A stretch of DNA of 64,000 nucleotides. Origin: Tabrizicola sp. (GTDB lineage: Bacteria; Pseudomonadota; Alphaproteobacteria; Rhodobacterales; Rhodobacteraceae). A program made the position numbers and the translations under genes. The notes under the pieces were generated by a model that was not told where the DNA came from, ran no database searches, and saw only the letters and a list, made by a program, of their open reading frames with translations. The DNA lies in NCBI RefSeq assembly GCF_016793705.1, contig NZ_JAEULO010000068.1, positions 124,001 to 188,000 on the forward strand, read 5' to 3'. Positions 33,375-42,319 of this stretch are shown in pieces; within the stretch, counting starts at the first letter, position 1, and each line of letters opens with the position of its first letter.

Positions 33375-33569
33375 CGCGACGGAGAGGTCACAGGACTGCG
33401 ACAGTCCCTGAATGGACCGAACAAGGTGCCGATCGACCGGGTGAGGTCCATCGCGAAGGCTCCGGAAGTGGGCCGCGCATATCTGCGCCTGGACCCGGCA
33501 CGAGGCATCGACGCGCAGGGCGAGCCGGTTCCCGGACTCGAATCGGAAAACTCCGATCTTCGCGGATAG
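33375..33569 (+). pseudogene. Short open stretch with host-like codon use, possible gene remnant
   Basis: A 64-codon open frame with no ATG ends in TAG at 33567. Its translation (for example 'KVPIDRVRSIAKAPEVG' and 'RLDPARGIDAQGEPVPG') uses ordinary GC-ending codons and resembles a genuine C-terminus, but I recognise no family. GTG at 33426 is a possible start without a ribosome-binding site. It overlaps the Pho-box-like site, so chance is a real alternative. The rest of 33320-33701 holds no gene I can support. Confidence 0.2.
33387..33404 (-). promoter_or_regulatory. Pho-box-like direct repeat upstream of phn operon 2
   Basis: The minus strand reads CTGTCGC-agtc-CTGTGAC, two 7-base repeats separated by 4 bases as in the PhoB box (CTGTCAT-N4-CTGTCAT), with two mismatches in each half. 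Position and spacing fit activation by PhoB, but binding is not shown. Confidence 0.5.
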
Positions 33570-33701
33570 CTCCAACACCTCCAGGCGACTTTGCGGCGCG
33601 ATGCGAAGCCGCCAGACAGCCCCGCTTTCCCGTCTGGAAAACCGTACCGGTCGCGAAATCTGCGCTGCTCGAAACTATCGCGATTCCGGGATTTTTTCTA
33701 T

Positions 33702-33778
33702 TGGTCGGAGCGAGAGGATTCGAACCTCCGACCCCCTGCTCCCGAAGCAGGTGCGCTACCAGACTGCGCTACGCTCCG
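33702..33778 (-). tRNA. tRNA-Pro (anticodon CGG)
   Basis: On the minus strand a full cloverleaf of 77 bases folds: 7-bp acceptor CGGAGCG/CGCTCCG, D stem GCGC/GCGC, anticodon stem CCTGC/GCAGG around loop TTCGGGA (anticodon CGG), T stem GGAGG/CCTCT with one G-U pair, discriminator A and encoded CCA. It reads CCG proline codons. No integrase lies nearby. Confidence 0.96.
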
Positions 33779-33826
33779 ACCGATGACGCGGGGGTTATCC
33801 CGTCTGTCCGGCTTTGGCAAGGGGCC

Positions 33827-34792
33827 TCACGCCTGATCGCCGCCCCTTTCGAAGCGCTTCAGCCAGCTGGAAATCCGGGGAAAGGTTCCGATCTCCCAGC
33901 GCGAGCGGTTCTCCAGCACGGGGCGGTTCTGGCTGACCGAGGGGGTGCCTTCGCGCAGGACGATATAGATACCGGACAGGATGATCACACCCGAGCCGAT
34001 GGCGGTGTAGACATCGACCCCTTCGCGGAAGAACAGCCAGCCGTAGATTGCCGCCCAGATGATCTGGGAATACTGCATCGGCGCGACGATCACCGCCGGG
34101 GCGACACGGTAGGCGGCGATGCTGCCAAGCGCGCCCAGCGTGCCGAGCAGCGCCATCACGGCGGTCAGCGCGAGATGGGTCACCGGCATCGGCTGGTAGA
34201 CGAGCGGCATCAGCGCGCCGGTGGCGACGAAGGTCAGCACCATCGGATACAGCATCAGCACGACCGAGCGTTCGTCGCGCCCGATCTTGCGCACGATGAT
34301 CGAAGAGAGCGAGCCGGTGGTCGCCGCCCCCAGCGCCGCCAGGTGCCCGAGTGAAAAGCCGTCGCCGCTGCCGGGGCGCAGGACGATGATCACGCCGACG
34401 AGTCCCACGATGACCGCAATACCGCGCCGGAGGCCGACCTTCTCGCCCAGCATGGGGATCGCCATCAGGGTGATGAGGAGAGGCATGGCGAAGAAGATCG
34501 CATAGCATGTGGCCATCGGCAGGACCGAGAAGGCGTAGAAGCCCATCGCCCCCGTGACCACCGCGCTGACGGTGCGGATCGCGGTCCACCAGGGATGCCG
34601 GGGAATCAGCGTCCCGTCGCGCCGGTCGCTGAGCAGCAGGATCGTTACCAGCGGAAAGCCCATCAGGCCGGCGAAGAACATGGTCTGGAACGAGGAGTAA
34701 TGCCCGCCGAGATATTTCACCACGACATCATGCGTGGCGTAGGCGGAGAAAGCGGCAAGCGACAGGAGGGCGCCGCGCAGGGTGGGGGACAT
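33827..34792 (-). CDS. DMT superfamily (EamA) exporter, tandem copy 1
   Basis: A 321-residue membrane protein with ten helices; 'TCYAIFFAMPLLITLMAIPMLGEKVGLRRG' (two adjoining motifs) and 'VAPMQYSQIIWAAIYGWLFFRE' are EamA signatures. A hydrophilic 40-residue C-terminal tail follows the last helix. It is a diverged duplicate of the next gene: both share the opening 'MSP(T/S)L(R/K)GALL' and the 'PMQYSQI(I/A)WAA' type loop. I chose 34792 for similarity to that paralogue; 34831 is an alternative. Confidence 0.88.
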   Translation of the reverse strand: MSPTLRGALLSLAAFSAYATHDVVVKYLGGHYSSFQTMFFAGLMGFPLVTILLLSDRRDGTLIPRHPWWTAIRTVSAVVTGAMGFYAFSVLPMATCYAIFFAMPLLITLMAIPMLGEKVGLRRGIAVIVGLVGVIIVLRPGSGDGFSLGHLAALGAATTGSLSSIIVRKIGRDERSVVLMLYPMVLTFVATGALMPLVYQPMPVTHLALTAVMALLGTLGALGSIAAYRVAPAVIVAPMQYSQIIWAAIYGWLFFREGVDVYTAIGSGVIILSGIYIVLREGTPSVSQNRPVLENRSRWEIGTFPRISSWLKRFERGGDQA

Positions 34793-34901
34793 CGCGAAAA
34801 TTCCGGGGGCGGCGGGTGCCTTGTATGGCACCCCGTTGGCGGCAACACTTTCGCGCGAAACGGGGGCAGGCGCAAGGGCCGGAGCCCCGGTTGCGGCGCG
34901 G

Positions 34902-35765
34902 CTATTCGGCTGCGGCGGGCCGGGCCCTGTCCTGCCGCGCGATGACGAGCATCCCGGCGGCAGCGATGATCGCCATTCCGATCGCCATACCTGCCGTCAT
35001 CGGCTCGGCGAAGAACAGCGCGCCGAACAGCGCCGCCCAGGCGATCTGCGAATATTGCGTGGGCGCCACCACGACGGGTGGTGCGGCGCGGTAGGCGGCA
35101 AGCATCATCAGCGTGCCGCCGAACCCTCCCAGCGCCAGGGCGGCCATGGCGGCAAGGTCATGGAGCGGCATCGGCGCATAGCGCCCGGGCAGCAGCAGGA
35201 AGGCGGTCATCGTCTGGCCCAGTACGGGGTAAAGCAGCATCGGCACCGCCGCCTCGGCACCGCCGGTCTTGCGCACGATCAGATAGTGCACAGCGGCCAG
35301 AAGCATCCCCAGCACTGCCGCGAGGTGGCCCATGCCGAACTCGACCCGGCCGGGGTTCAGCGCCACGATCACGCCTATGAGCCCAAGCACCACCGCCATC
35401 CCGCCCGTCGCATCCACCCGGTCCCCCAGCAGGGGCCAGGCCATCAGGGTCAGGACCAGGGGCAGGGTGAAGAAGATCGCATAGGCCTGCGCCAGCGGCA
35501 GCGCGGTGAAGGCATAAGTGACGAGAAGGCCGTTGCCGACCACCGCCAGGGTGCGGATCGCCATCAGCCAGGGATGCACCGGCTTCAGCGGGACCGGCGA
35601 TTGCAGCCAGAGAAGCCCGATCAGGGGCAGGGTGAACAGGTTCATGAAGGCCACGATCTGTACCGGGTGATAGCTGCCACCCAGGAACTTGATCGTGGCA
35701 TCCGCCATCGAGAAGAGGCCGAACCCCGCCAGACCCAGCAGCGCGCCTTTCAGGGAGGGGGACAT
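34902..35765 (-). CDS. DMT superfamily (EamA) exporter, tandem copy 2
   Basis: A 287-residue, ten-helix EamA protein, paralogous to the gene at 33827 (shared 'AYAIFFTLPLVLTLMAWPLLGD' and 'APTQYSQIAWAALFGALFF', each resembling its counterpart). It lies upstream of that gene by about 110 bases and may be cotranscribed. Substrate unknown. It starts 7 bases after a GGAGC-type site and about 50 bases downstream of leuB. Confidence 0.88.
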   Translation of the reverse strand: MSPSLKGALLGLAGFGLFSMADATIKFLGGSYHPVQIVAFMNLFTLPLIGLLWLQSPVPLKPVHPWLMAIRTLAVVGNGLLVTYAFTALPLAQAYAIFFTLPLVLTLMAWPLLGDRVDATGGMAVVLGLIGVIVALNPGRVEFGMGHLAAVLGMLLAAVHYLIVRKTGGAEAAVPMLLYPVLGQTMTAFLLLPGRYAPMPLHDLAAMAALALGGFGGTLMMLAAYRAAPPVVVAPTQYSQIAWAALFGALFFAEPMTAGMAIGMAIIAAAGMLVIARQDRARPAAAE

Positions 35766-35815
35766 CGGCGGCTCCTGCCGGGGTGGGCCGGGGCGGTCGG
35801 CCCCGGCATCTGGTG

Positions 35816-36922
35816 TCAGAGGCTGGCGTCCAGCGCGGCGAGCACGGCATCGCCCATCTGGCTGGTCGAGACCGGCGTACCGCCTTCAGGGCCCATCAGG
35901 TCGGTGGTGCGAACGCCGTCGGCCAGCACCTTCTCCACCGCCTTCTCGACCCGCGTGGCTTCCTCGCCCAGGTCGAACGAATAGCGCAGCGCCATGGCGA
36001 AGCTCAGGATGCAGGCGATCGGGTTGGCCTTGCCCTGGCCCGAGATATCGGGCGCGCTGCCGTGGACAGGTTCATACAGCGCCTTCGGACGGCCATTCGC
36101 CATCGGCGCGCCAAGGCTGGCCGAGGGCAGCATCCCGAGGCTGCCCGTCAGCATCGCCGCGCAATCCGACAGCACGTCGCCGAACAGGTTGTCGGTCACG
36201 ATCACGTCGAACTGCTTGGGCCACCGCACCAACTGCATCGCGCCGTTGTCGGCATACATATGGCTAAGCTCCACATCCGGATAGTCGCGGTCGTGCACCT
36301 CCTGCACCACGTCGCGCCACAGGATGCCCGATTCCATCACATTGGCCTTCTCCATCGAGCAGACCTTGTTGCCCCGCTTCCGCGCCAGTTCGAAAGCCGA
36401 TTTCGCCACCCGGGTGATCTCGCTTTCGGTATAGCGCTGGGTGTTGATGCCCACGCGTTCGTTGCCTTCCTTGAAAATCCCGCGCGGCTCGCCGAAATAG
36501 ACGCCCGAGGTCAGCTCGCGCACGATCACGATGTCGAGGCCCGCCACCACCTCGCGCTTCAGCGACGAGAAATCGGCCAGCGCGTCGAAGCACTGCGCCG
36601 GGCGGAGGTTCGAAAACAGGTCCATCTCCTTGCGCAGGCGCAACAGTCCCCGCTCCGGTTTGACGGAAAAGTCCAGCTTGTCGTATTTCGGCCCGCCCAC
36701 GGCGCCCAGGAGGACCGCGTCCACTTCCTGCGCCTTGGCCATCGTCGCGTCCGTCAGGGGCGTGCCATGCGCATCATAGGCGCAGCCGCCCACCAGGTCC
36801 TCGTTGACGTCGAACCGGATGCCACGTTTCGCGCCCATCCAGCCGATGATCTTCTTCACCTCGGCCATGACTTCCGGGCCGATGCCGTCGCCGGCGAGGA
36901 TAAGGAGGGAAGGATTTGCCAC
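35816..36922 (-). CDS. leuB: 3-isopropylmalate dehydrogenase
   Basis: A 368-residue cytoplasmic enzyme that oxidises and decarboxylates 3-isopropylmalate to 2-oxoisocaproate in leucine synthesis, using NAD and Mg or Mn. Motifs: '[11 protein letters not shown]' at residue 9, '[14 protein letters not shown]' near 137, '[14 protein letters not shown]' (catalytic Lys) and '[27 protein letters not shown]' region (metal Asp residues), and '[10 protein letters not shown]'. It starts at GTG with AGGAG about 8 bases upstream. leuC and leuD are not in the window. Confidence 0.95.
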   Translation of the reverse strand: MANPSLLILAGDGIGPEVMAEVKKIIGWMGAKRGIRFDVNEDLVGGCAYDAHGTPLTDATMAKAQEVDAVLLGAVGGPKYDKLDFSVKPERGLLRLRKEMDLFSNLRPAQCFDALADFSSLKREVVAGLDIVIVRELTSGVYFGEPRGIFKEGNERVGINTQRYTESEITRVAKSAFELARKRGNKVCSMEKANVMESGILWRDVVQEVHDRDYPDVELSHMYADNGAMQLVRWPKQFDVIVTDNLFGDVLSDCAAMLTGSLGMLPSASLGAPMANGRPKALYEPVHGSAPDISGQGKANPIACILSFAMALRYSFDLGEEATRVEKAVEKVLADGVRTTDLMGPEGGTPVSTSQMGDAVLAALDASL

Positions 36923-36991
36923 GCGCTTGCTCCTGGGAAAACTGTCGCGGAGGGCCTAGCTTTTCGCCGCGAAAACTTCAAGCGGCGAGCG

Positions 36992-37975
36992 TCAGGGCAT
37001 GGCGATGTCGACCCAGACCGGGAAGTGGTGCGAGGCGGCGGCGAGGTCGGTGAGCAGCGGGTCGCCCTTGGCGGGCCAGAGCACGCCCGCAGCAGTGACC
37101 GCCAGCCCGGCCGAAGGCAGCACATAGTCCAGCCGCAGCCCGCCAAGGTCGGGGTAGAGCACCGTATCAAGCCGCGGGTCGCCGCTCTGGCCGGGGTCCG
37201 TCCGGTCTTCTCGCCCCTTCGGCGCGGGGTCCTGCACGGCGGGATGCGCAAGCAGCCCCGCGATCCCCTCGCGCAGGCCATCGCCATCGGAGGGGTCGAG
37301 GTTGCCGTCGCCCAGCAGGACGAACGCCCCCTCCGGCGGGGCCATCGGCAGGGCGCCCTTCAGGAACAGCCGCCAGAACGCCGCCTCGTCATGGTTGCGG
37401 CGGCCGTTCCTGTCCTCCGGCCCGTCGAAGACCGGCGGGGTGGCGTGCCAGGCCAGAAGGTGCAGCGGGCCGGAGGCTGCCTCCACCGGCACGTCCCAGA
37501 ATCCGGTCGTCGCCAGCCGCTGCACCGCGGCCAGTTCCGGCGGGTCGTCCGAAAGCCCGCCCGGCAGGTCGCGCCAGAGGAAGCCCGAGAAATCCCGCGC
37601 CCCCGCCTCGTCCACCGGCAGCCGCGACAGGATTGCCATCCCGCCCTGCCCGGAGAACAGCCCGAACCCCTGCGCATCGCGCGGATCGCCGGGCCGCCCG
37701 TTGCCATCGAGATCGAAGCCGGTCTGCGTGCCGGTGTTCGGGCGGAAGGCGAAGCGATGCGGATAGTCCGCTCCCGCCGCCGCCAGTCTTTCCGCCAGCA
37801 GCCGCAGCGCCACCCCGCCGCGGTCATAATCGACCGAAGTCAGCAGGATCACGTCGGCGTCAAGCTGCGCCAGCACCCGGACGATGGCTGCGATCTGCGG
37901 GTCCTCGCCCCGGTCCAGATCCCGCACCAGGAGCCCCGGCCCCTTGCGGTCCAGCCCCAGGTTCCAGGTCGCCAC
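36992..37975 (-). CDS. Endonuclease/exonuclease/phosphatase-fold protein, atypical active site
   Basis: About 327 residues from a GTG at 37975. 'VATWNLG' and 'FVLLGDGNLDPSDGDG' identify the fold of exonuclease III-like nucleases and phosphatases. Three sites are unusual: the metal-binding Glu region reads 'LLTSVDYDRGG' where QE is expected, 'GDFN' is 'GDGN', and 'SDH' is 'SHH'. Upstream in frame, 38039-37976 encodes a signal-peptide-like stretch ('RRLLLLTALLGTPAAAETL') but no ATG, GTG or TTG begins it. The real start is therefore uncertain. It directly follows the membrane-protein gene and overlaps its stop if extended. Confidence 0.75.
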   Translation of the reverse strand: MATWNLGLDRKGPGLLVRDLDRGEDPQIAAIVRVLAQLDADVILLTSVDYDRGGVALRLLAERLAAAGADYPHRFAFRPNTGTQTGFDLDGNGRPGDPRDAQGFGLFSGQGGMAILSRLPVDEAGARDFSGFLWRDLPGGLSDDPPELAAVQRLATTGFWDVPVEAASGPLHLLAWHATPPVFDGPEDRNGRRNHDEAAFWRLFLKGALPMAPPEGAFVLLGDGNLDPSDGDGLREGIAGLLAHPAVQDPAPKGREDRTDPGQSGDPRLDTVLYPDLGGLRLDYVLPSAGLAVTAAGVLWPAKGDPLLTDLAAASHHFPVWVDIAMP

Positions 37976-38033
37976 CCGCAGCGTCTCGGCGGCGGCGGGC
38001 GTGCCAAGCAGCGCAGTCAGAAGGAGGAGCCGC

Positions 38034-39065
38034 CTAAAGATCGTCGTCCTCGTCTTCGTCGTGATCCAGCTGCGAAGGCTCGATCGCGCCCAGCACCGCC
38101 AGCTTCGCCGCCCGCTTGATGCGGATCATGTCGGCGATCCGCGCCATGGCGACCGCCCGCATGATCAGCGCCGCCGGCATGTAGGCCCAAAGCGCCATGG
38201 TCCAGATCAGCGTCTGCGGCGAGGTCAGGGTATCCGCCGGAATACCGGAGGTCAGCACTGCGACGACGGCCGGGATCACGAAGGGCAGCAGGAACCCCAC
38301 CGCCAGGTTGGCATGGGAATCGCGCACCAGCCGGTCGACCACATCGCCGCCCGCGGTCGGCTCGAAGGTGGGCAGGTTCACCCAGACGTTGAACGCGGCT
38401 TTCGTCGAGGGCCAGCCGACCAGCTTCAGCACGATCACGAAAAGCGCGAGCGAAAAGAGCGAGATCAGGTAGGCGGTCCCCGCCGCCACCTTGACCTGCA
38501 CGATCTGCGCGGCGGTGGCGGTGTCGTCCAGCATGTAGCTGGCCAGGCGGACCGGCGAATAGGGAAAGTCGAGCGAGGCGCCGATCAGCAGCCCGAGCGC
38601 ATGGAAGAAGCGCGAGACCGTGGTCGACGCCTCCATGTCCGCGACGATGGAGGAGAGCACGACCACTATGGTCAGCATCATCAGATAGCGGATGCGGTTG
38701 TAGGGCGCGCCGTCGCGGAACTCGATCAGGCTGGGGTAGACGGCGTTGTATTCGAAGAAGACCAGCGCCCCGCCGAACAGCGACAGCAGGGCGACGATCT
38801 GCTTGGTGTCGGTGCCGATCCCCGGCAGGATCACCGAAGGAGCGACGATCAGGATCATCACCAGGAAGGCGCGCACCGCCGCCGCGATCGCCCGCGAGGC
38901 CCAGGTTCGCGCCCAGCCGTCCGTCGAGGTTACGGCGGTCAGCCGCAGCTTGCTGCGCAGCGCCTCGATCCATGCGGTTCCGTTTGCCACAATTCCGCCC
39001 AATTCCGCACCGATTCCCGTAGTCACGCTCTGGTTGTGAGCATCTAGCCCAAGCTTTGTGGCCAT
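38034..39065 (-). CDS. Polytopic membrane protein of unknown function with acidic tail
   Basis: A 343-residue protein with a hydrophilic N-terminus of about 60 residues, then about six to seven hydrophobic segments. These include 'AFLVMILIVAPSVIL', 'IVALLSLFGGALVFFEY', 'MMLTIVVVLSSIV' and 'LFSLALFVIVLKLVGW'. It ends in a very acidic tail, 'LDHDEDEDDDL', that could bind divalent cations or a basic partner. I recognise no family. It is cotranscribed with the phosphatase-fold gene downstream. Confidence 0.78.
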   Translation of the reverse strand: MATKLGLDAHNQSVTTGIGAELGGIVANGTAWIEALRSKLRLTAVTSTDGWARTWASRAIAAAVRAFLVMILIVAPSVILPGIGTDTKQIVALLSLFGGALVFFEYNAVYPSLIEFRDGAPYNRIRYLMMLTIVVVLSSIVADMEASTTVSRFFHALGLLIGASLDFPYSPVRLASYMLDDTATAAQIVQVKVAAGTAYLISLFSLALFVIVLKLVGWPSTKAAFNVWVNLPTFEPTAGGDVVDRLVRDSHANLAVGFLLPFVIPAVVAVLTSGIPADTLTSPQTLIWTMALWAYMPAALIMRAVAMARIADMIRIKRAAKLAVLGAIEPSQLDHDEDEDDDL

Positions 39066-39135
39066 TTAAGGGTCAGTCTTGGCCCAATGGGCGGCGTCGT
39101 GCAGAATCCCCGCACAATCCTGCGACCTCCCCCCG

Positions 39136-40431
39136 TCAGCTTTCGCGGAAGGCATGGGCGAAGTAATCGGTGAAGGGCTTCACCAGATAGGCCAGTGGCG
39201 TGCGGCGCCCGGTCTGCAGGAAGACCTCGACCGGCATTCCCGGCACCAGCGCCCGGTCGCCCAGTCGCGCGCGTTCGCCCTCGGCCAGTTGCAACTCGGC
39301 GGTGTAATAGGTTGCGCCCGATTGCGGGTCGCTCAGCGCATCGGCCGAGACCCGCGTCACCCGGCCCGTCAGATGCGGGGTGTCGCGGGCCGAAAAGGCC
39401 GGGAAGACCAGTTCCGCCGCCTGCCCGACCGACACCTCGTCGATATGGATCGGCGCGATTCGCGCCGTGATGACCAGCGGGCGGTCCTGCGGGATGACAT
39501 AGAGCACAGGTTCCGCCGGGCGCAGCACCGCTTGCGGCGTGGTGACCTGAAGGCCAAGTACGATGCCGGCGACCGGCGCGCGAATCTCCAGCCGGTCGAT
39601 CCTTTCGCGGAGCGCGCGGCGGCGTTCGGCAAGCTCCAGCAGCATCGGCCCGACCTGGCGCAGCTCGGTCGTGGCCTCCTCGCGCCGGGCGGTGTCGAGG
39701 CTCGACATCTCGATCTCGATCTCGGTCACCTGGCCCTCGGTCCGCGCGAGTTCGGCCTGAAGCTCGCCGATCTGGCCCTCCAGCCGGGCCTCTTCGCGTT
39801 GCAGCGCCAGCACCGCCCCGGCTTGGGCCAGCCCCTTGTCGAGCAGGCTTTGCTGCGAGGCGAGCTCCTGTTCGATCAGGGCAAGCTGGCGGGTCAGCGC
39901 CGCGCTTTGCGCCGAGATTCCGTTCGATTGTGCGGCGATCTGGTCGATCCGCCGGGCCAGCAGCTCGCGTTGTTCGGCCAGCGTCGCAGCGCGGGCCTCG
40001 AACAGGCGGCGCTGGCCTTCAAGCTGGGCGGCAACCTCCTGCGAGGTTTCGGCGAGGCTCAGGATCTCGGCGGGAAACGCAAGCTCGGCCAGCCCGTCGC
40101 GCTCGGCGGTCAGCCGCGCCGCGCGTCCGGTCAGTTCCGAAAGCTGTCCCTCGACGATGGTCAGTTCCGACCGCAGGGCGGCGCCGTCCAGCCGCAGGAG
40201 AACCTGCCCCGCCTCGACCCGCGCCCCCTCGCTGACCAGGATTTCCGCGACGACGCCGCCATCGGGGTGCTGGACGACCTGGCGGTCGCGCTCCACCTCG
40301 ATCTGCCCCTGGGCGACGATCGCACCCGAGATATGGGTCAGCGTAGCCCAGAGGCCGAAGCCCGCGACCAGCGCCAGCGTGGCAGCCAGCCCCAGAAGCG
40401 CCGGGCGGCGGATGGAAAGGGCAGGGTTCAT
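39136..40431 (-). CDS. HlyD-family periplasmic adaptor of a type I secretion system
   Basis: A 431-residue membrane-fusion protein. One N-terminal helix (about 12-32) is followed by lipoyl motif 'HPDGGVVAEILVSEGARVEAGQ', a long coiled coil (about 85-270) and a beta domain with 'TPQAVLRPAEPVLYVIP' and C-terminal 'RRTPLAYLVKPFTDYFAHAFRE', diagnostic of PrtE/HlyD. It bridges the ABC exporter and an outer-membrane TolC. Start 40431 overlaps the ABC gene stop (ATGA). No RTX-type substrate or tolC lies nearby. Confidence 0.92.
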   Translation of the reverse strand: MNPALSIRRPALLGLAATLALVAGFGLWATLTHISGAIVAQGQIEVERDRQVVQHPDGGVVAEILVSEGARVEAGQVLLRLDGAALRSELTIVEGQLSELTGRAARLTAERDGLAELAFPAEILSLAETSQEVAAQLEGQRRLFEARAATLAEQRELLARRIDQIAAQSNGISAQSAALTRQLALIEQELASQQSLLDKGLAQAGAVLALQREEARLEGQIGELQAELARTEGQVTEIEIEMSSLDTARREEATTELRQVGPMLLELAERRRALRERIDRLEIRAPVAGIVLGLQVTTPQAVLRPAEPVLYVIPQDRPLVITARIAPIHIDEVSVGQAAELVFPAFSARDTPHLTGRVTRVSADALSDPQSGATYYTAELQLAEGERARLGDRALVPGMPVEVFLQTGRRTPLAYLVKPFTDYFAHAFRES

Positions 40432-42179
40432 GCCACCCCCCCGGGCGCGGCGGAGCGGACGAGTTCTGTCGCATTCCGCACGGTTTCGCGCAGGACGGCG
40501 TCGCGCGGGCCGAAGGCGGCAACGGCCCCCTCGTTCAGCACCAGAAGCATGTCGCATTCCTGGATCGCCGCCGGGCGGTGCGCCATGATAAGGACCGAGG
40601 CCCCCCCCGCCTTGGCGGTGCGGATCGCCTGGTTCAGCGCGTGCGAGCCGTCGTTGTCGAGGTTGGAGTTCGGCTCGTCCAGGATCAGCAGGACCGGGTC
40701 GCCGTAGAGCGCGCGTGCCAGGCCGATGCGCTGGACCTGCCCACCCGACAACCGGCTGCCGATGCTGGCGACCTGGGTGTCATAGCCATCCGGCAGGCGC
40801 AGGATCATCTCATGCGCGGCGGCGGCCTTGGCGGCGGCGATGATCTGCGCCGGATCGGCCTCCGATTGCAGGCGCGCGATGTTGTCGGCGATGGTGCCGT
40901 CGAACAGCGTCACCCGTTGCGGCAGGTAGCCGATATAGCCACCAAGCGTATCGGGATCGTATTGGTCGAGCGTCGCGCCATCCAGCCGGATGCGCCCCGC
41001 CGCGGGCCGCCAGACGGCGGTCAGGGCGCGGGCGAGCGAGGATTTCCCCGACCCCGAAGGCCCGATCACCCCCAGCGCCTGCCCCGGCGGCAGCTGGAAG
41101 GTCAGCCCGCGCAGCACCGGGGTGGCACCGCCGGGCGGGACGACGGCCACGCCCTGCACGTCCAGGATCGCCCTGGGACGCGGAAGCTCGGTCCGGGGCG
41201 GTGGCGGCGGGGTCTGGGCCAGGAGCCCGGAAAGTCGATCCCGGGCCTGCCGCGCGCGGGTGACGACCGGCCACTGGCCCACCGCCTGCTCCACCGGCTG
41301 CAAGGCGCGGCCCATCAGGATCGAGGCGGCGATCATCGCGCCCGCCGACAGTTCCTGCCGCAGCACCAGCCAGGCGGCAAGGCCGAGCATCGCCGATTGC
41401 AGGAACAGCCGGAAGGTCCGGATCGCGACCGCGTAGCGCCCCGAGATGTCCGAGGCGGCAAGCCCCGCCGCCAGCGCCCGGTCGCGGCCAAGCTTCAGCC
41501 GGGCAAAGGCGGCCCCTGACATCCCCAGCGCCTGGATCAGCTCGGAATCGGATTTCAGGTTCTCGGCCTGCCGGTCCGCCGCCAGGGTGGCAAGGTTCGC
41601 GCCCTTGAGCGGCGCCTCGGTGCCCTGCTGGTTCAGCCAGCTGAGGCCCACGATTACCAGCCCGCCGAAAATGGCCAGCCAGCCCAGCCAGGGGTGAAAG
41701 ACGAAGATCGCCGCGACGAAGACCGGGGCCCAGGGCGCGTCGAACAGCGCCAGAAGCACGGGCGAAGCCCAGAAGCGGGCGATGGCGTCGAGATCTTTCT
41801 GCGCCGCCAGCGCGGCGGTGTCCTGTGGTGCCACAGTCAGGCGGCGGAAGGCTGCCGTCAGCACCCGCCCGTCCAGCCGATCCTGCAACCGCGCACCGAC
41901 CCGCGCCATGATCCGGCCCCGCGCATGGTCCAGAATCCCCATCATCAGGAACAGGAATCCCATCAACAGCGTCAGCGCGAGAAGCGTCTCTTCCGAGCGC
42001 GAGACGAGCACCCGGTCATAGACCTGCAGCATGTAGAGCGGCGCGGTCAGCATCAGCAGGTTGACCAGCGCCGAGAAGAGGAAGGCGAGCGCCAACGCCC
42101 GGCGCGAGGCGGCGCGCGCGACGGCAATCTCGGACAGGCCGGCCGGGACTTCGGTGGACTGCTTCGCGGGCGCTGCCAT
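40428..42179 (-). CDS. Type I secretion ABC permease/ATPase (PrtD-like)
   Basis: A 583-residue half transporter: about six helices over residues 25-310, then an ATPase with Walker A 'GPSGSGKSS', signature 'LSGGQVQRIGLARAL', Walker B 'LLILDEPNSNLD' and a switch His in 'IMAHRPA'. It lacks an N-terminal C39-peptidase domain, so the cargo should carry an uncleaved C-terminal signal as with RTX proteins. The start at 42179 follows AAGGAA. Coupled by 4 bases to the HlyD partner. Confidence 0.93.
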   Translation of the reverse strand: MAAPAKQSTEVPAGLSEIAVARAASRRALALAFLFSALVNLLMLTAPLYMLQVYDRVLVSRSEETLLALTLLMGFLFLMMGILDHARGRIMARVGARLQDRLDGRVLTAAFRRLTVAPQDTAALAAQKDLDAIARFWASPVLLALFDAPWAPVFVAAIFVFHPWLGWLAIFGGLVIVGLSWLNQQGTEAPLKGANLATLAADRQAENLKSDSELIQALGMSGAAFARLKLGRDRALAAGLAASDISGRYAVAIRTFRLFLQSAMLGLAAWLVLRQELSAGAMIAASILMGRALQPVEQAVGQWPVVTRARQARDRLSGLLAQTPPPPPRTELPRPRAILDVQGVAVVPPGGATPVLRGLTFQLPPGQALGVIGPSGSGKSSLARALTAVWRPAAGRIRLDGATLDQYDPDTLGGYIGYLPQRVTLFDGTIADNIARLQSEADPAQIIAAAKAAAAHEMILRLPDGYDTQVASIGSRLSGGQVQRIGLARALYGDPVLLILDEPNSNLDNDGSHALNQAIRTAKAGGASVLIMAHRPAAIQECDMLLVLNEGAVAAFGPRDAVLRETVRNATELVRSAAPGGVA

Positions 42180-42319
42180 CGTTCCTTCCTTGGCGTCTTC
42201 CTGCCATGCGCGGCGCATCTGCCACGCTTGCCGGTTGTCTTGGGCAAGTCGGGGTTCTATGCCTTGCCAACGCCCGCGCAAGACTGTCGTTGGCGGCGTG
42301 GTGGCCGGACAGTAGGGAC

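Noticed and set aside
33702-33778. Integration hot-spot with mobile element
   Set aside because: No integrase, transposase or direct repeat of the tRNA end was seen in the window; kept only as a low-interest observation.
33591-33836. Peptide frames over the tRNA region
   Set aside because: These are translations of the tRNA-Pro gene itself, a well-known annotation artefact.
35783-38119. 778-codon open frame on the + strand
   Set aside because: Antisense to leuB and the phosphatase-fold gene; translation is His/Arg/Gln-rich and matches no family.
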